This document shows positions 31,855 to 40,665 of a stretch of DNA of 64,000 bases, one piece after another (position 1 is the stretch's first letter; every line of letters starts with the position of its first letter). Made by a program: the position numbers and the translations under genes. A model generated the notes under the pieces. It saw nothing but the letters and a program-made list of their open reading frames with translations. It was not told the DNA's origin and searched no databases. Location: assembly GCF_010183535.1 (NCBI RefSeq), contig NW_026526143.1, positions 1-64,000 on the forward strand, written 5' to 3'. The DNA is from Caenorhabditis remanei. Taxonomy: Eukaryota; Nematoda; Chromadorea; Rhabditida; Rhabditidae.

Positions 31855-34276
31855 ATGGCTCGACTGTTCCAGTTGGATTCACCCTGCCTCGATGTGGATT
31901 TCCTTGGATGTCAAAACGAGATGTCCGCTTTTGCGGAGTCAAGCCTACTTTCCTTGTACGCTCTGGAAAACGGCGCGGTGGTTCAAAAATATCAAATGAG
32001 CGAAGTCAAAGCAGCAAAATGTAGTGACACAAGAAAAAGTGAGTTTTTTGCTATCAAAGTTTAATGAACTGATTTGTTTTTCAGGCGAAATCTTCGTGTT
32101 CAAAAATGATTTGAGCATTGATATCATTGATGTGCGTACAAAGAATATTGCCACCACGACTTCATCCATTCCGAATAAGGAAGCGTTCTTGAAGTGTGCT
32201 CTCAGCGCAAATAACGGGAAATTGGCTATTGGAACAGTGACACCTGACGAAAAATACACACCTGTGTACATATTCGACATCCGCAAGCTGTCTACTCCAG
32301 AGTTTCGCGTCGTGAGTTTTTTTCACGTATTCAAAACATTCACTTTAACTTTACACTTTTTAGCCTGCAAGATCTTCTCGTCTCACTGCGATGAACTTCG
32401 CTAGCGAAGGAATTTTGCATATTGGCTACTTGGACGGGGGAATTACTAGTGTATGGCCAGACGAATGTGTTAAATGGAGAATAGACAACTGGAATCACAC
32501 GGAAATTAAGTCGTTTCTATCGACTAAGGACAATAAACTGATCGTTCATCAAGAAAGCAACATTACCTTGTTCAAAGGAGTAACAAGCCTGGATTCAGAG
32601 TTCGTTCCGAAACGAAGTGCCACGTGAGTCATCTAGGGATGAATTCACAATCGCAACATGCTTTTTCCAGGGTATCGTACGATTCGAAAAAACATTGGTA
32701 TGGGTGCCTTTTTGAAGGGAAAATGGATGAATTTCCATTCATAGCGATTCGTGGGCCAAGGGACAGAAATTCGTCGAAGGTATCTAGTTTGTTAACTTTA
32801 GTATTCAACTTAGTAACGTTTCAGACCCAGTTTGTTCGATATTCCAAAAACTTCAAGAACGAGGAGGTAATTCTCAAATATAGTGGTCACAAAAAAGCAT
32901 TTACCTGCTTTTCGACTATTGATAATTGGATTCTAACTGGTTCGATCGACGGATCAATAATACTTCAAGTGACGGATGACTCGTAAGTATTTTTGTTTTC
33001 ATATATATACATAAAATTAACACATTGTGATAACTTCGAGTTAATAAATATGTATATCATTTCAGGCATGACGACCTCTACAATTACATGCGCAAATGGT
33101 CTCGTCACTTTCGTTATTTTCGAAATCTGGAGGAACAACGAGAAGAACAAAAGAGGATGGTGTGTCTGGAACATCTGAAAAACGCTGGAAGTCCGGAAGA
33201 TCGCCTTCATTCTCAATTCTCAGAGGAAAATCTGACGCTCTCAGAACAAATAGGAGAAGGAGCGTTTGGAGCAGTTTTCATTGGTCAGACCAGTGCGAAC
33301 ACCACCAAAGTTGCTGTGAAAAGAATGTTGAATCCGAGAAAGGAGTTCCAAAAGTACGCGCAGCTGATGGAGACTCGGATTCATATGTTATGCAACAACA
33401 AAAACATAGTGCCTATGTATGGTTACTTTCAAACAGACCAATATTTTCACGTCGTAATGCCCTTTTATGTGAACGGCTCGTTGGCAACTTATATGGACAA
33501 AAAATTTTCAATCGACAGAATCGAAAGTGCCAAAATTTCGTACGAAATTCTAAACGCTCTCGTGTTTTTGCACTCGAAGAAGATTGTTCATCGCGATCTG
33601 AAACCTCAGAACGTTCTAATTGGAGAAGATGGAGAAATGAGGCTGACAGATTTTGGACTGGCGGAGTTCCAGAAGAGGTATTTTGCTCATAATAATTTTC
33701 TATATTTTATTTTATTATTTATTCAGAATCGAAGGAAAATGCGGAACTTTGAACTATATGGCACCTGAAGTTATAAAATGTCAGCAACAGAGTTACTCAG
33801 TGGACGTTTGGTCCTTTGGCTGCATTGTGTTTGAAATGTTAACTGGACAATATGCATTCGATGACGAAGATGATGGCATTCTGGAGAAGAAAATCTGTGC
33901 TGGCTCCTACAAGATGCACGACAAAATTCCTATTTCCGCAACTACTCTCATATCCGAGTGCCTCCAAAAGATTCCATCGCAACGTCCGTCAACAAAAACA
34001 CTATTCTTCCACACATGGATTGTTGACACGACGGAAGAAGCAGAGAAAAAAAGAAAGATGGAGGATATCAATGAGTTACTTGGCAAAAACGCTTTCAAAA
34101 GTGATACAGCGGACCAGTGGAAAAGCGAACCAGTGGAAAACAAGTCAGCTATGAAAGACAGTGGAAAGGGCGAATCGAGTGATGCCGGCAGGAAAACGAC
34201 GTTGCCAGTTCAACCAAGAAGGACAACCCGTGTCAGGAAGAACGTCGTCAAGTACGATCCATCAACTCACATCTAA
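31855..34276 (+). CDS. WD-repeat-like plus Ser/Thr protein kinase gene, paralogue (7 exons, 699 aa)
   Basis: Exons 31855-32038, 32085-32311, 32364-32623, 32671-32779, 32825-32982, 33066-33677 and 33727-34276; all GT-AG, total 2100 nt in one frame. Exons 1, 2, 4, 5 and 6 have exactly the lengths of the gene at 720-3140. A WD-type unit ends [13 protein letters not shown]. Kinase motifs are [28 protein letters not shown] and APE, so catalysis is plausible. The WD-like half and the N-lobe differ from the paralogue at many residues, while the last exon is almost identical up to [11 protein letters not shown], after which the tails differ (this one ends VKYDPSTHI). I see no membrane segment. Its upstream region is that of the neighbouring duplicated unit. 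Confidence 0.87.
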
Positions 34277-35040
34277 ATTCTCATTTGTGATTATTCCTAT
34301 TGTTCTACTTATCCTGATACCATCATTGTTGTTACCTGATTAACCAGTATGTTTTATCTTTACGTAGGGAGGTGTTGTGACGTTGTTTATTTAGTCACAA
34401 AGATTTATATTATTTTTGATCTACCCGCTCCCACGTTTTCCCCCCGTTGCCCGCGAAGAGGAAACGTCATTCTTTTCTTCTCCTTCTTGAGTCAGTTCTA
34501 CGTTTTATACTTGTTACCGGAACGTGACCGTTTCGGATATATTGTCCCCCCTTGTCCCCCTCGTATTGTAGTAGAAAAGAATCACTAATAAAGCAGTGAT
34601 TATATCAATTTGTATCTCTATTAGCACGAGACACAACACAAAGAGTTTTCAAAAAATATTTTTCAAAAGTTTCAAATAGAACAAATGTTGGTCGAGGTGA
34701 GAATAGTGATGGGAGAAATGAGATGAGAAAGAGAGAGAAGAAGAAGAAGAAAAAGATAGAAAATGTAACAAAGGAAAAGGTAATATGAAACATACGACAT
34801 TGAATGATGAAAAAAGTGAGGAACTCAAAAGTCAACATAGATATTAAATGTTTCAAAAAAAAAATTTGAACATTCTTTGGTGAAGATCGTACATGAAGGA
34901 AACCAACTCAGAGACTGTTACACAAAGCGATTTATCTGATGTGCTTGCTTCTTTAGACACATGATTGGGCAGGTTGACAAGTCAATTAGTTTTGCTTTTC
35001 AAATAAATAGTTTCCGGAAGTATCTCGATATTTTAGACAG
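34277..35040. other. Intergenic region
   Basis: 3' flank of the kinase paralogue. It contains an AATAAA-like ACTAATAAAG near 34586 that may serve as a poly(A) signal, then purine-rich simple sequence (34700-34770). No coding sequence is supported. Confidence 0.5.
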
Positions 35041-35745
35041 ATGAATCATCTGAAAGTACTCCGATGCTTTACTAATCAAAAAGACAAAAAAGATTTTGCG
35101 AACTTTGAATTCTCGTTGCTAGTACCGTTGAGCACCCCTCTTCACCACTATGCCAGATTGGCGCGGTCGCGTACCATGGAGGGAAGCATTGAGATAGGCA
35201 ATGTTTTCGGCGAGTGTCAGGGTGGGCAGTGCTGGAGTCGCCAGAAACAGAATGAAACGCAGGGTTGTCCTTAGGGTGCTCGCTTAAAACTGAGATCCTC
35301 AAGACCAACGACGAGCCTGGGGCGCAATAGTGGTAATTACCGGCTTTGGCCGAGCCACCAGTTGCTGGGGAGCTTATTTTGTGAGGGGCCATTAAAGTGT
35401 TTCGCTCAGAGAGCAGTCACAGCTCGGGTATGGTCAAGCAAAGTACAGTTATTTCTCTACGGTACTGATTTTAGTACTGAATCATCCGCACATCCCACTG
35501 GTTTGCGTGGTTGCAGGGCGATGATCTGTAGAGAGCTGTTACCAAGCCAGCCTCAACATCTTCCATAAATTTCTCCATTCCCAGGGTTCCTCTTAGCCAG
35601 GGCTGATATAAAGATCTACTAGCGTCTGGCCGAGTTACCCGCCGGGTGCCTCGCGGCCTTCCCGTCCGTCATCGACTTCGCAGTCTCAAGAAGGGGGAAC
35701 CTGTCCCAACCCATCGTATCAATGATTTTCCTATCTTTGCTCATC
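35041..35745. repeat. Block of less AT-rich sequence, possible retrotransposon tail
   Basis: About 700 bp of markedly higher GC than its flanks, with sharp boundaries (AT-rich DNA before 35040 and after 35750). No long reading frame is present. The composition and the absence of coding capacity suggest the untranslated end of a non-LTR retrotransposon or another dispersed repeat, but I recognise no family. Confidence 0.3.
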
Positions 35746-36181
35746 TCCTCTTGTGCTTGATTTGCGCACTTTACGGATCAGATCCAGTGGAATAATCTTG
35801 ATGGGGACTCATATTGTATAGAGAACTGATAATGGTTTCTAATTATTTCATGAATATTTGAACATTAGTCAAAAGCCTTTGTCGATCTCATTACATCACA
35901 TGAATTTGACCCCAATGATTCAGAAAAAAAAATTTGAGGACTGAATGCTCTAGCACCAGAATTAGCTGACAAAGGGATGACCCTGAGTGTGACCCGAGTT
36001 TTTTTTTTGTTTTTCACCAAAAATAGGCCTCACAGAGACTAGAACAACACTATATGATTTAGGTGCAACAAACTCGGTTCCTGGCAAAAATGTTTTGGAA
36101 ATTTTTTTTCACTTTGAGACATCGTAACTTTGTTCATTTTGAAGGATTTCTCAAAATCCAAAATCCAGTTTGTTGAATTAT
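35746..36181. other. AT-rich non-coding segment
   Basis: Contains poly-T/A runs; nothing coding is supported. Its style resembles 40190-40660, which may mean that both belong to non-coding parts of mobile elements. Confidence 0.3.
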
Positions 36182-36706
36182 TTAGGAATTTATAAGTTGA
36201 ATTGTATCCGGTAGGTTTTCTTTTGTTTTTTCTGGTATCAGCTGAAAACGATGCCGAGAACGGTAACGATACTGTCCTTTTTGTGCCTGGCGTTGATTTG
36301 AAGATGAAACGTAACGAGCGAGATCAAAAAGCAATCTTCGAACTATTGGACCACGTCTTGACAGCTCACTGTGTCGTCGAAACTCTCCTTTTTGAATGAC
36401 TCCATGAGAACCATCTTTTCGTGGCTCTCTTGAACTAGAACGGCTTCTCACTGGAGGTTTGAAATTAGGATCTCTCCAGTTTGGGAATTTCTTATCTATC
36501 TTTTTATCGACAATGTCATCCAAGTAGTCGAGTCCTTTTTTCTTACTTTCAAAATCCAGCAAACGTGTCCAGGCAATCCTTGTCTTCTCGCTAACTTCTT
36601 CCCAAGTTTTACCAGGGAGTGGCCTCGCCTCAACCCCATGTTCACGGAAACACATGGAATCACAGAAGGCAAAGGAAATGAATATACGCGTGGCCGTAAA
36701 ACCCAC
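36182..36706 (-). CDS. Unidentified ORF, 174 aa
   Basis: An open frame with a coherent composition: LPGKTWEEVSEKTRIAWTRL, then an acidic/basic helix LDYLDDIVDKKIDKKFPNW and an Arg/Ser-rich segment (RSRSSSREPRK). This could be a gene or a mobile-element accessory frame. The start is uncertain: the first residues (MGFTATRIFISFAF) look hydrophobic and may be intron-derived. No family recognised. Confidence 0.35.
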   Translation of the reverse strand: MGFTATRIFISFAFCDSMCFREHGVEARPLPGKTWEEVSEKTRIAWTRLLDFESKKKGLDYLDDIVDKKIDKKFPNWRDPNFKPPVRSRSSSREPRKDGSHGVIQKGEFRRHSELSRRGPIVRRLLFDLARYVSSSNQRQAQKGQYRYRSRHRFQLIPEKTKENLPDTIQLINS

Positions 36707-37083
36707 TCCACATCATGAAACGAAAGCCTATATAAGATCGAACTCTGTGATAAAATTTAGTTTTGCTTTTGATAAGCACGCGAATAAACCGTCCTGGTGT
36801 TGTAAGTTTCTTGTCTGTTCAGATCCGCAAAGTCTGTTTCTGTCCTATGCGATAGAAATAGATAACTTGGGGGCCGAACCAAATTAGTTGTATTAGCAGA
36901 AGTCAGACGCTGGTGAAGGTGATAAGACCTGATCCGAGCTCCTTCGCTATTAGAACTATTTCTCAATTCGAATTCGTTTTGAGAGAAAAAACACCTCTCG
37001 TTGACTAAATATCAGCGAACGTACTGTCCCTGTCTCGGAGATCGAAGATCGAAGAGTCGGACAAATAGAAACGGTGAGACCGT

Positions 37084-37138
37084 GGTGAGATACTTTGGTG
37101 AGATACTTTGGTGAGATACTTTGGTGAGATACTTTGGT
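37084..37138 (+). repeat. 13-bp tandem repeat GGTGAGATACTTT, four copies
   Basis: Four near-perfect units directly before the gag start at 37158, followed by partial units (GGTGAGACGGTGGTGAG). They sit in the untranslated leader of the gypsy element. Confidence 0.9.
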
Positions 37139-37157
37139 GAGACGGTGGTGAGAAACG

Positions 37158-37890
37158 GTGATGTCGTTCAGTACGGAGAGAACTAAAAAGAGAAGCTCGA
37201 GTGTGACTTCTTCCGAAAAGTCATGGGCTGCCCAAATGAACGAGGTGAGACTGAAGGAGAGACGCAAGTTGGTGAAGGGATTCACTGAATTTTTGGAGTT
37301 TTCGGGTCGTATGGAGAGTGATATGTATGAGGCACTCAAGGCGGCGTGCAAAGGCAATGAGAGACAGTCAGAAGTGCTTGTAGAGCCGGTGAAAAAGTAC
37401 TGTCAGGAGTTGCGAGAACGATTTGAAGAGCTTGGCGGAGAGAGATGGCCGCTAGAGGTTATTGGAGTAATGAGGGAAAATGGAGTGGAAACGGTAGAAG
37501 AGTTGCGTGAACTCTGTGAGAAAGGTGTAGAAATGGTGCCAGGTGGCATCGTGGAGAATGCCAACAAGACCCAGGATGAGTTGGCATTGTTACAAGATGC
37601 TTGGAACGAGGAGAGAGAGAGACGTTGTTCAGAGAATTGAACAAGCTGAAAGAGGAGAAGAGATTGGCTGAGGAGGCTGTCTCGAAGTAGAAAAAGACGC
37701 TAAAGGAGGAGCGTGAGGCAAGTAGCGAGTTGAGAGGACTGCTCAGAAAGCAGGAAAGTGAGCCTAAGAAGGCTGGACAGGCCCGTGATACTAAGGAAGT
37801 TCCGGTGCCCTCGAGGTTGGAAGTGGCCAGAAAGTGAACCTCAAGGGATTCGGATGACGAATTCTCGATGCATGGAAGGCGTGGAGAATC
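37158..37890 (+). pseudogene. Gypsy Gag, N-terminal part, broken
   Basis: A 160-aa open frame starts MSFSTERTKKRSS and is highly charged and helical (Glu/Lys/Arg rich). Near 37620 the frame changes within a GAGAGAGAGAG run. The continuing frame has TAG at 37687 and TGA at 37836 before it joins the frame that encodes the rest of Gag. Together these lesions make it non-functional as it stands. Confidence 0.65.
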
Positions 37891-39415
37891 CTCGGATAGT
37901 GAAAGAAGTTGGGGTGAGGATTGGAAGAGTGGCAGAAGTTCCAGGTATAGCGCGAGGAACGAGGTTATGATGGGAATGGTGGCATCTATGGGGAGAATGA
38001 TGAAGGCGTCGGCGTTGCCAGAGCCAAAAACGTTTGACGGTACTGGGGACTTCAAGGAGTTCAAGAGAGCGTTCTTGCTGAAGTACCAGCAGGTTACGGA
38101 TGAGGATGATGAGCTAGTAGCCATATTGGAGGAGAGATACTTGAAGGGGGCAGCGAAATCGTTGTTCAAGGCACTGGAAGATAGGCAGGAGAGGCCGATT
38201 GCTGCGTTGTTTGTGGAGTTTGAGAGAAAACTCCGGAAGAGACAGGGGGATGCGAAGGCTGAGGCCTTGCATGAATTCGACCGCCTTCAGAGAGCTCCGG
38301 GACAGAAATTGTGGGAGTACCTGGTGGAGGTAGAGAAGTGGTCGAAAAGGGCGTATCCCGAGGTCGAGAAAGCTACGTTGTCACAAATGAGGACCACGAA
38401 GCTGATGAGGGCCACGGAGAATGATGATCTGCTACAGTCGGTACTGGTAGCTAAGCGGTTGGAGTTGCCTCTGAGAGATCAGTATGAGCATCTGAAGGAT
38501 ATCGTTCTGCAGAGGGAAAATGAGAAAATGCGGAAACAGAAAGAAAGAGCGGGGGCAATGAAGAGTCAAGGAAACCGTGAGGGTCGTGGTGCGCCTGTCA
38601 ATAGAAACAGCGGCGACCGGAAAGCTGTAGGAGAGGGAAAGAGTACGGGAACAAAGCTGAAGTGCTTCACTTGTGGAGGTGTTGGGCACATGTCTCGGCA
38701 GTGCGTGTCAAAGAGAGTCGATAAAATTCAGATACACCCGGGGTGTTCTGACAAGAATGTGGGAGCGGAAACGGTAGAAATGGTGGAAATGTTGGGACAG
38801 AGGAGACGGGTGATCATTGATAGTGGGGCTGTCGTGTCGGTGATGTCGACTAGCGCTTTTGAGAAGTTGAAGTCGGGGTGTAAGAACTGGGAAGAGGAAG
38901 TGGAAGTGTTGGAGGAGCCGACGTTTACACTTCTGGATGCCTCGAGGTCCGAGATGCCAGTCAAGGAGCAGATCAAGGTGCCTATGGTTGTCAGAGGACG
39001 GAAAGTAGGGGTGGTGTTCCAGTTGGTCGAGAATGAGAGAGAGGTGCTCCTGATAGGAACAAATGCTTTCGAGAGCATCGGGGTGGAGTTGAAGTGGAAA
39101 GCGGAAAGAGCAATTGCTCGAGCTGATGAGAAGCTGAGAATCCCGCCACAAAGTTGTGCGCGGGTAGCAGTAAAAGTGAATGCCGATTTGGGCGGTGAAA
39201 TGTTGTTGGAGTCGACAAAAGAGTGGATGCCGACGTGTCTTTGCTCAAGAGACGAGCAAGGGAAGTTGACAGCGGTGGTGTCGAATTGGAGAAATGAGCC
39301 ATTGCTCATTAAGAAAAATGAGATACTGGGCATGGTGTCCCGTGATTGGGATGTGTGGAAAGAAGAGAAGACCAAAATGGTCAATATGATGGAGTTAGAT
39401 AAGGGGTCACATTGA
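37868..39415 (+). CDS. Gypsy Gag C-terminus, zinc knuckle and aspartic protease (515 aa)
   Basis: The first 170 residues match the capsid-like region common in gypsy Gag (FDGTGDFKEFKRAFLLKYQQ, and LWEYLVEVEKWSKRAYPEVE further on). A CCHC knuckle CFTCGGVGHMSRQC follows near residue 270, then a protease with the DSGA active site (VIIDSGAVVSVMS, near 320). The C-terminal part has LLIGTNAFESIGVEL, as seen in the flap and C-terminal region of such proteases. The frame ends at 39415 and the polymerase frame overlaps it in the -1 register. Confidence 0.75.
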   Translation: MHGRRGESSDSERSWGEDWKSGRSSRYSARNEVMMGMVASMGRMMKASALPEPKTFDGTGDFKEFKRAFLLKYQQVTDEDDELVAILEERYLKGAAKSLFKALEDRQERPIAALFVEFERKLRKRQGDAKAEALHEFDRLQRAPGQKLWEYLVEVEKWSKRAYPEVEKATLSQMRTTKLMRATENDDLLQSVLVAKRLELPLRDQYEHLKDIVLQRENEKMRKQKERAGAMKSQGNREGRGAPVNRNSGDRKAVGEGKSTGTKLKCFTCGGVGHMSRQCVSKRVDKIQIHPGCSDKNVGAETVEMVEMLGQRRRVIIDSGAVVSVMSTSAFEKLKSGCKNWEEEVEVLEEPTFTLLDASRSEMPVKEQIKVPMVVRGRKVGVVFQLVENEREVLLIGTNAFESIGVELKWKAERAIARADEKLRIPPQSCARVAVKVNADLGGEMLLESTKEWMPTCLCSRDEQGKLTAVVSNWRNEPLLIKKNEILGMVSRDWDVWKEEKTKMVNMMELDKGSH

Positions 39416-40105
39416 AAGGTGACGCGAGGGTGGAAGCAGTAGTGAAAATATTGGAGGAGAATGGTACTATGTCAGGGGGTATGAGGGGACTGGTGGCAGA
39501 GTTTAGCGATGTGTTTGCTATCGAGGAGAACGAGCTGACACAGACGAACATGGTCGACTGTGCGATTGAGTTAGAGAAGCGTGAGCCTATCCGGCAGAAG
39601 TGTAGACCAGTGCCGTTGGCACTCCAAGACAAGGTCAGGGGGATGTTGAGGGACATGGAGGCTCGGAAAGTGATCAAGAAGTGTAGGTCGCCCTGGGCGA
39701 GTCCGGTGGTGCTGGTGAAGAAAAAGGATGGGAGCATCAGGATGTGTGTAGATTACAGGAAATTGAATACTGTGATCAAGTTGAATGCGCACCCGTTGCC
39801 GCATATTGAGTCTACGTTGCAGGCTTTGGGGAATAAGAAAGTGTTTACGACCTTGGATCTGATGGCCGGATATTGGCAGATTCCCATGGAGGAGGAGTCT
39901 AAGGAGAAGACTGCGTTTGTGGTTCTGAATGAACAATACCAGTTTGAGGTGATGCCGTTTGGACTGGCGACGAGTCCGGCGATTTTCCAGGAGGCGATGG
40001 AGCAAGTGCTAGGAGAGTGGATTGGGGAGTCTGTGTTCGTGTACATCGATGACATCCTCATTGCCAGTGAGACAGAAAGGGATCATGAGAAGGATCTGAA
40101 TGTGA
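39412..40105 (+). pseudogene. Gypsy reverse transcriptase, truncated
   Basis: No ATG opens the frame. It shows the RT motifs in order: SPWASPVVLVKKKDGSIRMC, DYRKLN, FTTLDLMAGYWQIPM, FGLATSPAIFQ and the catalytic YIDDI at about residue 212. After LIASETERDHEK the similarity to gypsy RT ends, so the thumb, RNase H and integrase are absent. The open frame continues to 40188 through unrelated sequence. It lies -1 to the protease frame, which can mean programmed frameshifting or mutation. Confidence 0.8.
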
Positions 40106-40189
40106 AACATGGCCAGAATTGTCTGAAAAGGTGTGTGAGCATTATTTTAGCTCTGAATGTGAGTAACTCGAATCAGAGATATTTTTGAT

Positions 40190-40665
40190 TTTCGTCACCC
40201 AGCCGTTTTTTACCATGGAGGGGGGTACGTTGAAATGCATCAAATTTTGTCACTTTTTTGATCATAACTCACCTAGACAGTGGAATCTGAGGAAAGTCTT
40301 TATATTTTCAGATAGCCAACACCAATATGTATCTTACCATTATAAATTTACTTCGGACCGCAGTACTTCGTCATCCCGAAAAATCCAAAAAACATGAAAA
40401 AATTGACAATTTTTTCAAAAAAGTGATTTTTTCTATATGATGCCGGAGAGCTAGAAAAAAGTAGTTATCTTATAAAATGCACAAAATAAGGTCGGCAATC
40501 CATTTCTGAAAGAATTTCAATCCTATCTTTTGAAAGAAAAATTTTCATTTTTCAACTTCAATTGATCGTTTAGGTAGGTCAAAGGGGGCGGAGCCTAATT
40601 TGGTATAGTATAAAATTCTTAGAATTCCTAGGGTGGTAACATATCAAAAAATCAGCCGAAACGGA
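40190..40665. other. Non-coding stretch between gypsy and LINE
   Basis: AT-rich with one GGGGGCGGAGCC motif (40585). It probably includes the 3' UTR of the minus-strand LINE at its right end (40610-40665); its origin is otherwise unclear. Confidence 0.35.

Larger units (their letters stand above)
36990..40105 (+). mobile_element. Truncated Ty3/gypsy LTR retrotransposon (gag, protease, part of RT)
   Basis: A leader with 13-bp repeats is followed by gag, a CCHC knuckle, an aspartic protease and the first two thirds of reverse transcriptase. Coding similarity stops abruptly after the YIDDI box, so the rest of RT, RNase H, integrase and the 3' LTR are missing. TTGGGGGCCGAACC near 36866-36881 resembles a primer-binding site, but I could not define a 5' LTR. 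Gag is interrupted by a frameshift and two stops. Confidence 0.85.

Noticed and set aside
720..34276. Calling the kinase genes IRE1 (ire-1)
   Set aside because: The propeller-kinase order is similar, but a signal peptide, transmembrane helix and the RNase domain after the kinase are not seen.
35041..35745. Ribosomal or other structural RNA gene because of higher GC
   Set aside because: It did not match 5S, SL1 or rRNA sequence features I know, and I could fold no tRNA cloverleaf; kept only as an unidentified repeat-like block.
37869..39384. Long minus-strand frames opposite the gypsy protease and RT (e.g. 37459-38169, 38728-39384)
   Set aside because: They are Ser/Leu-rich shadows of the plus-strand coding region, which has real domain motifs.
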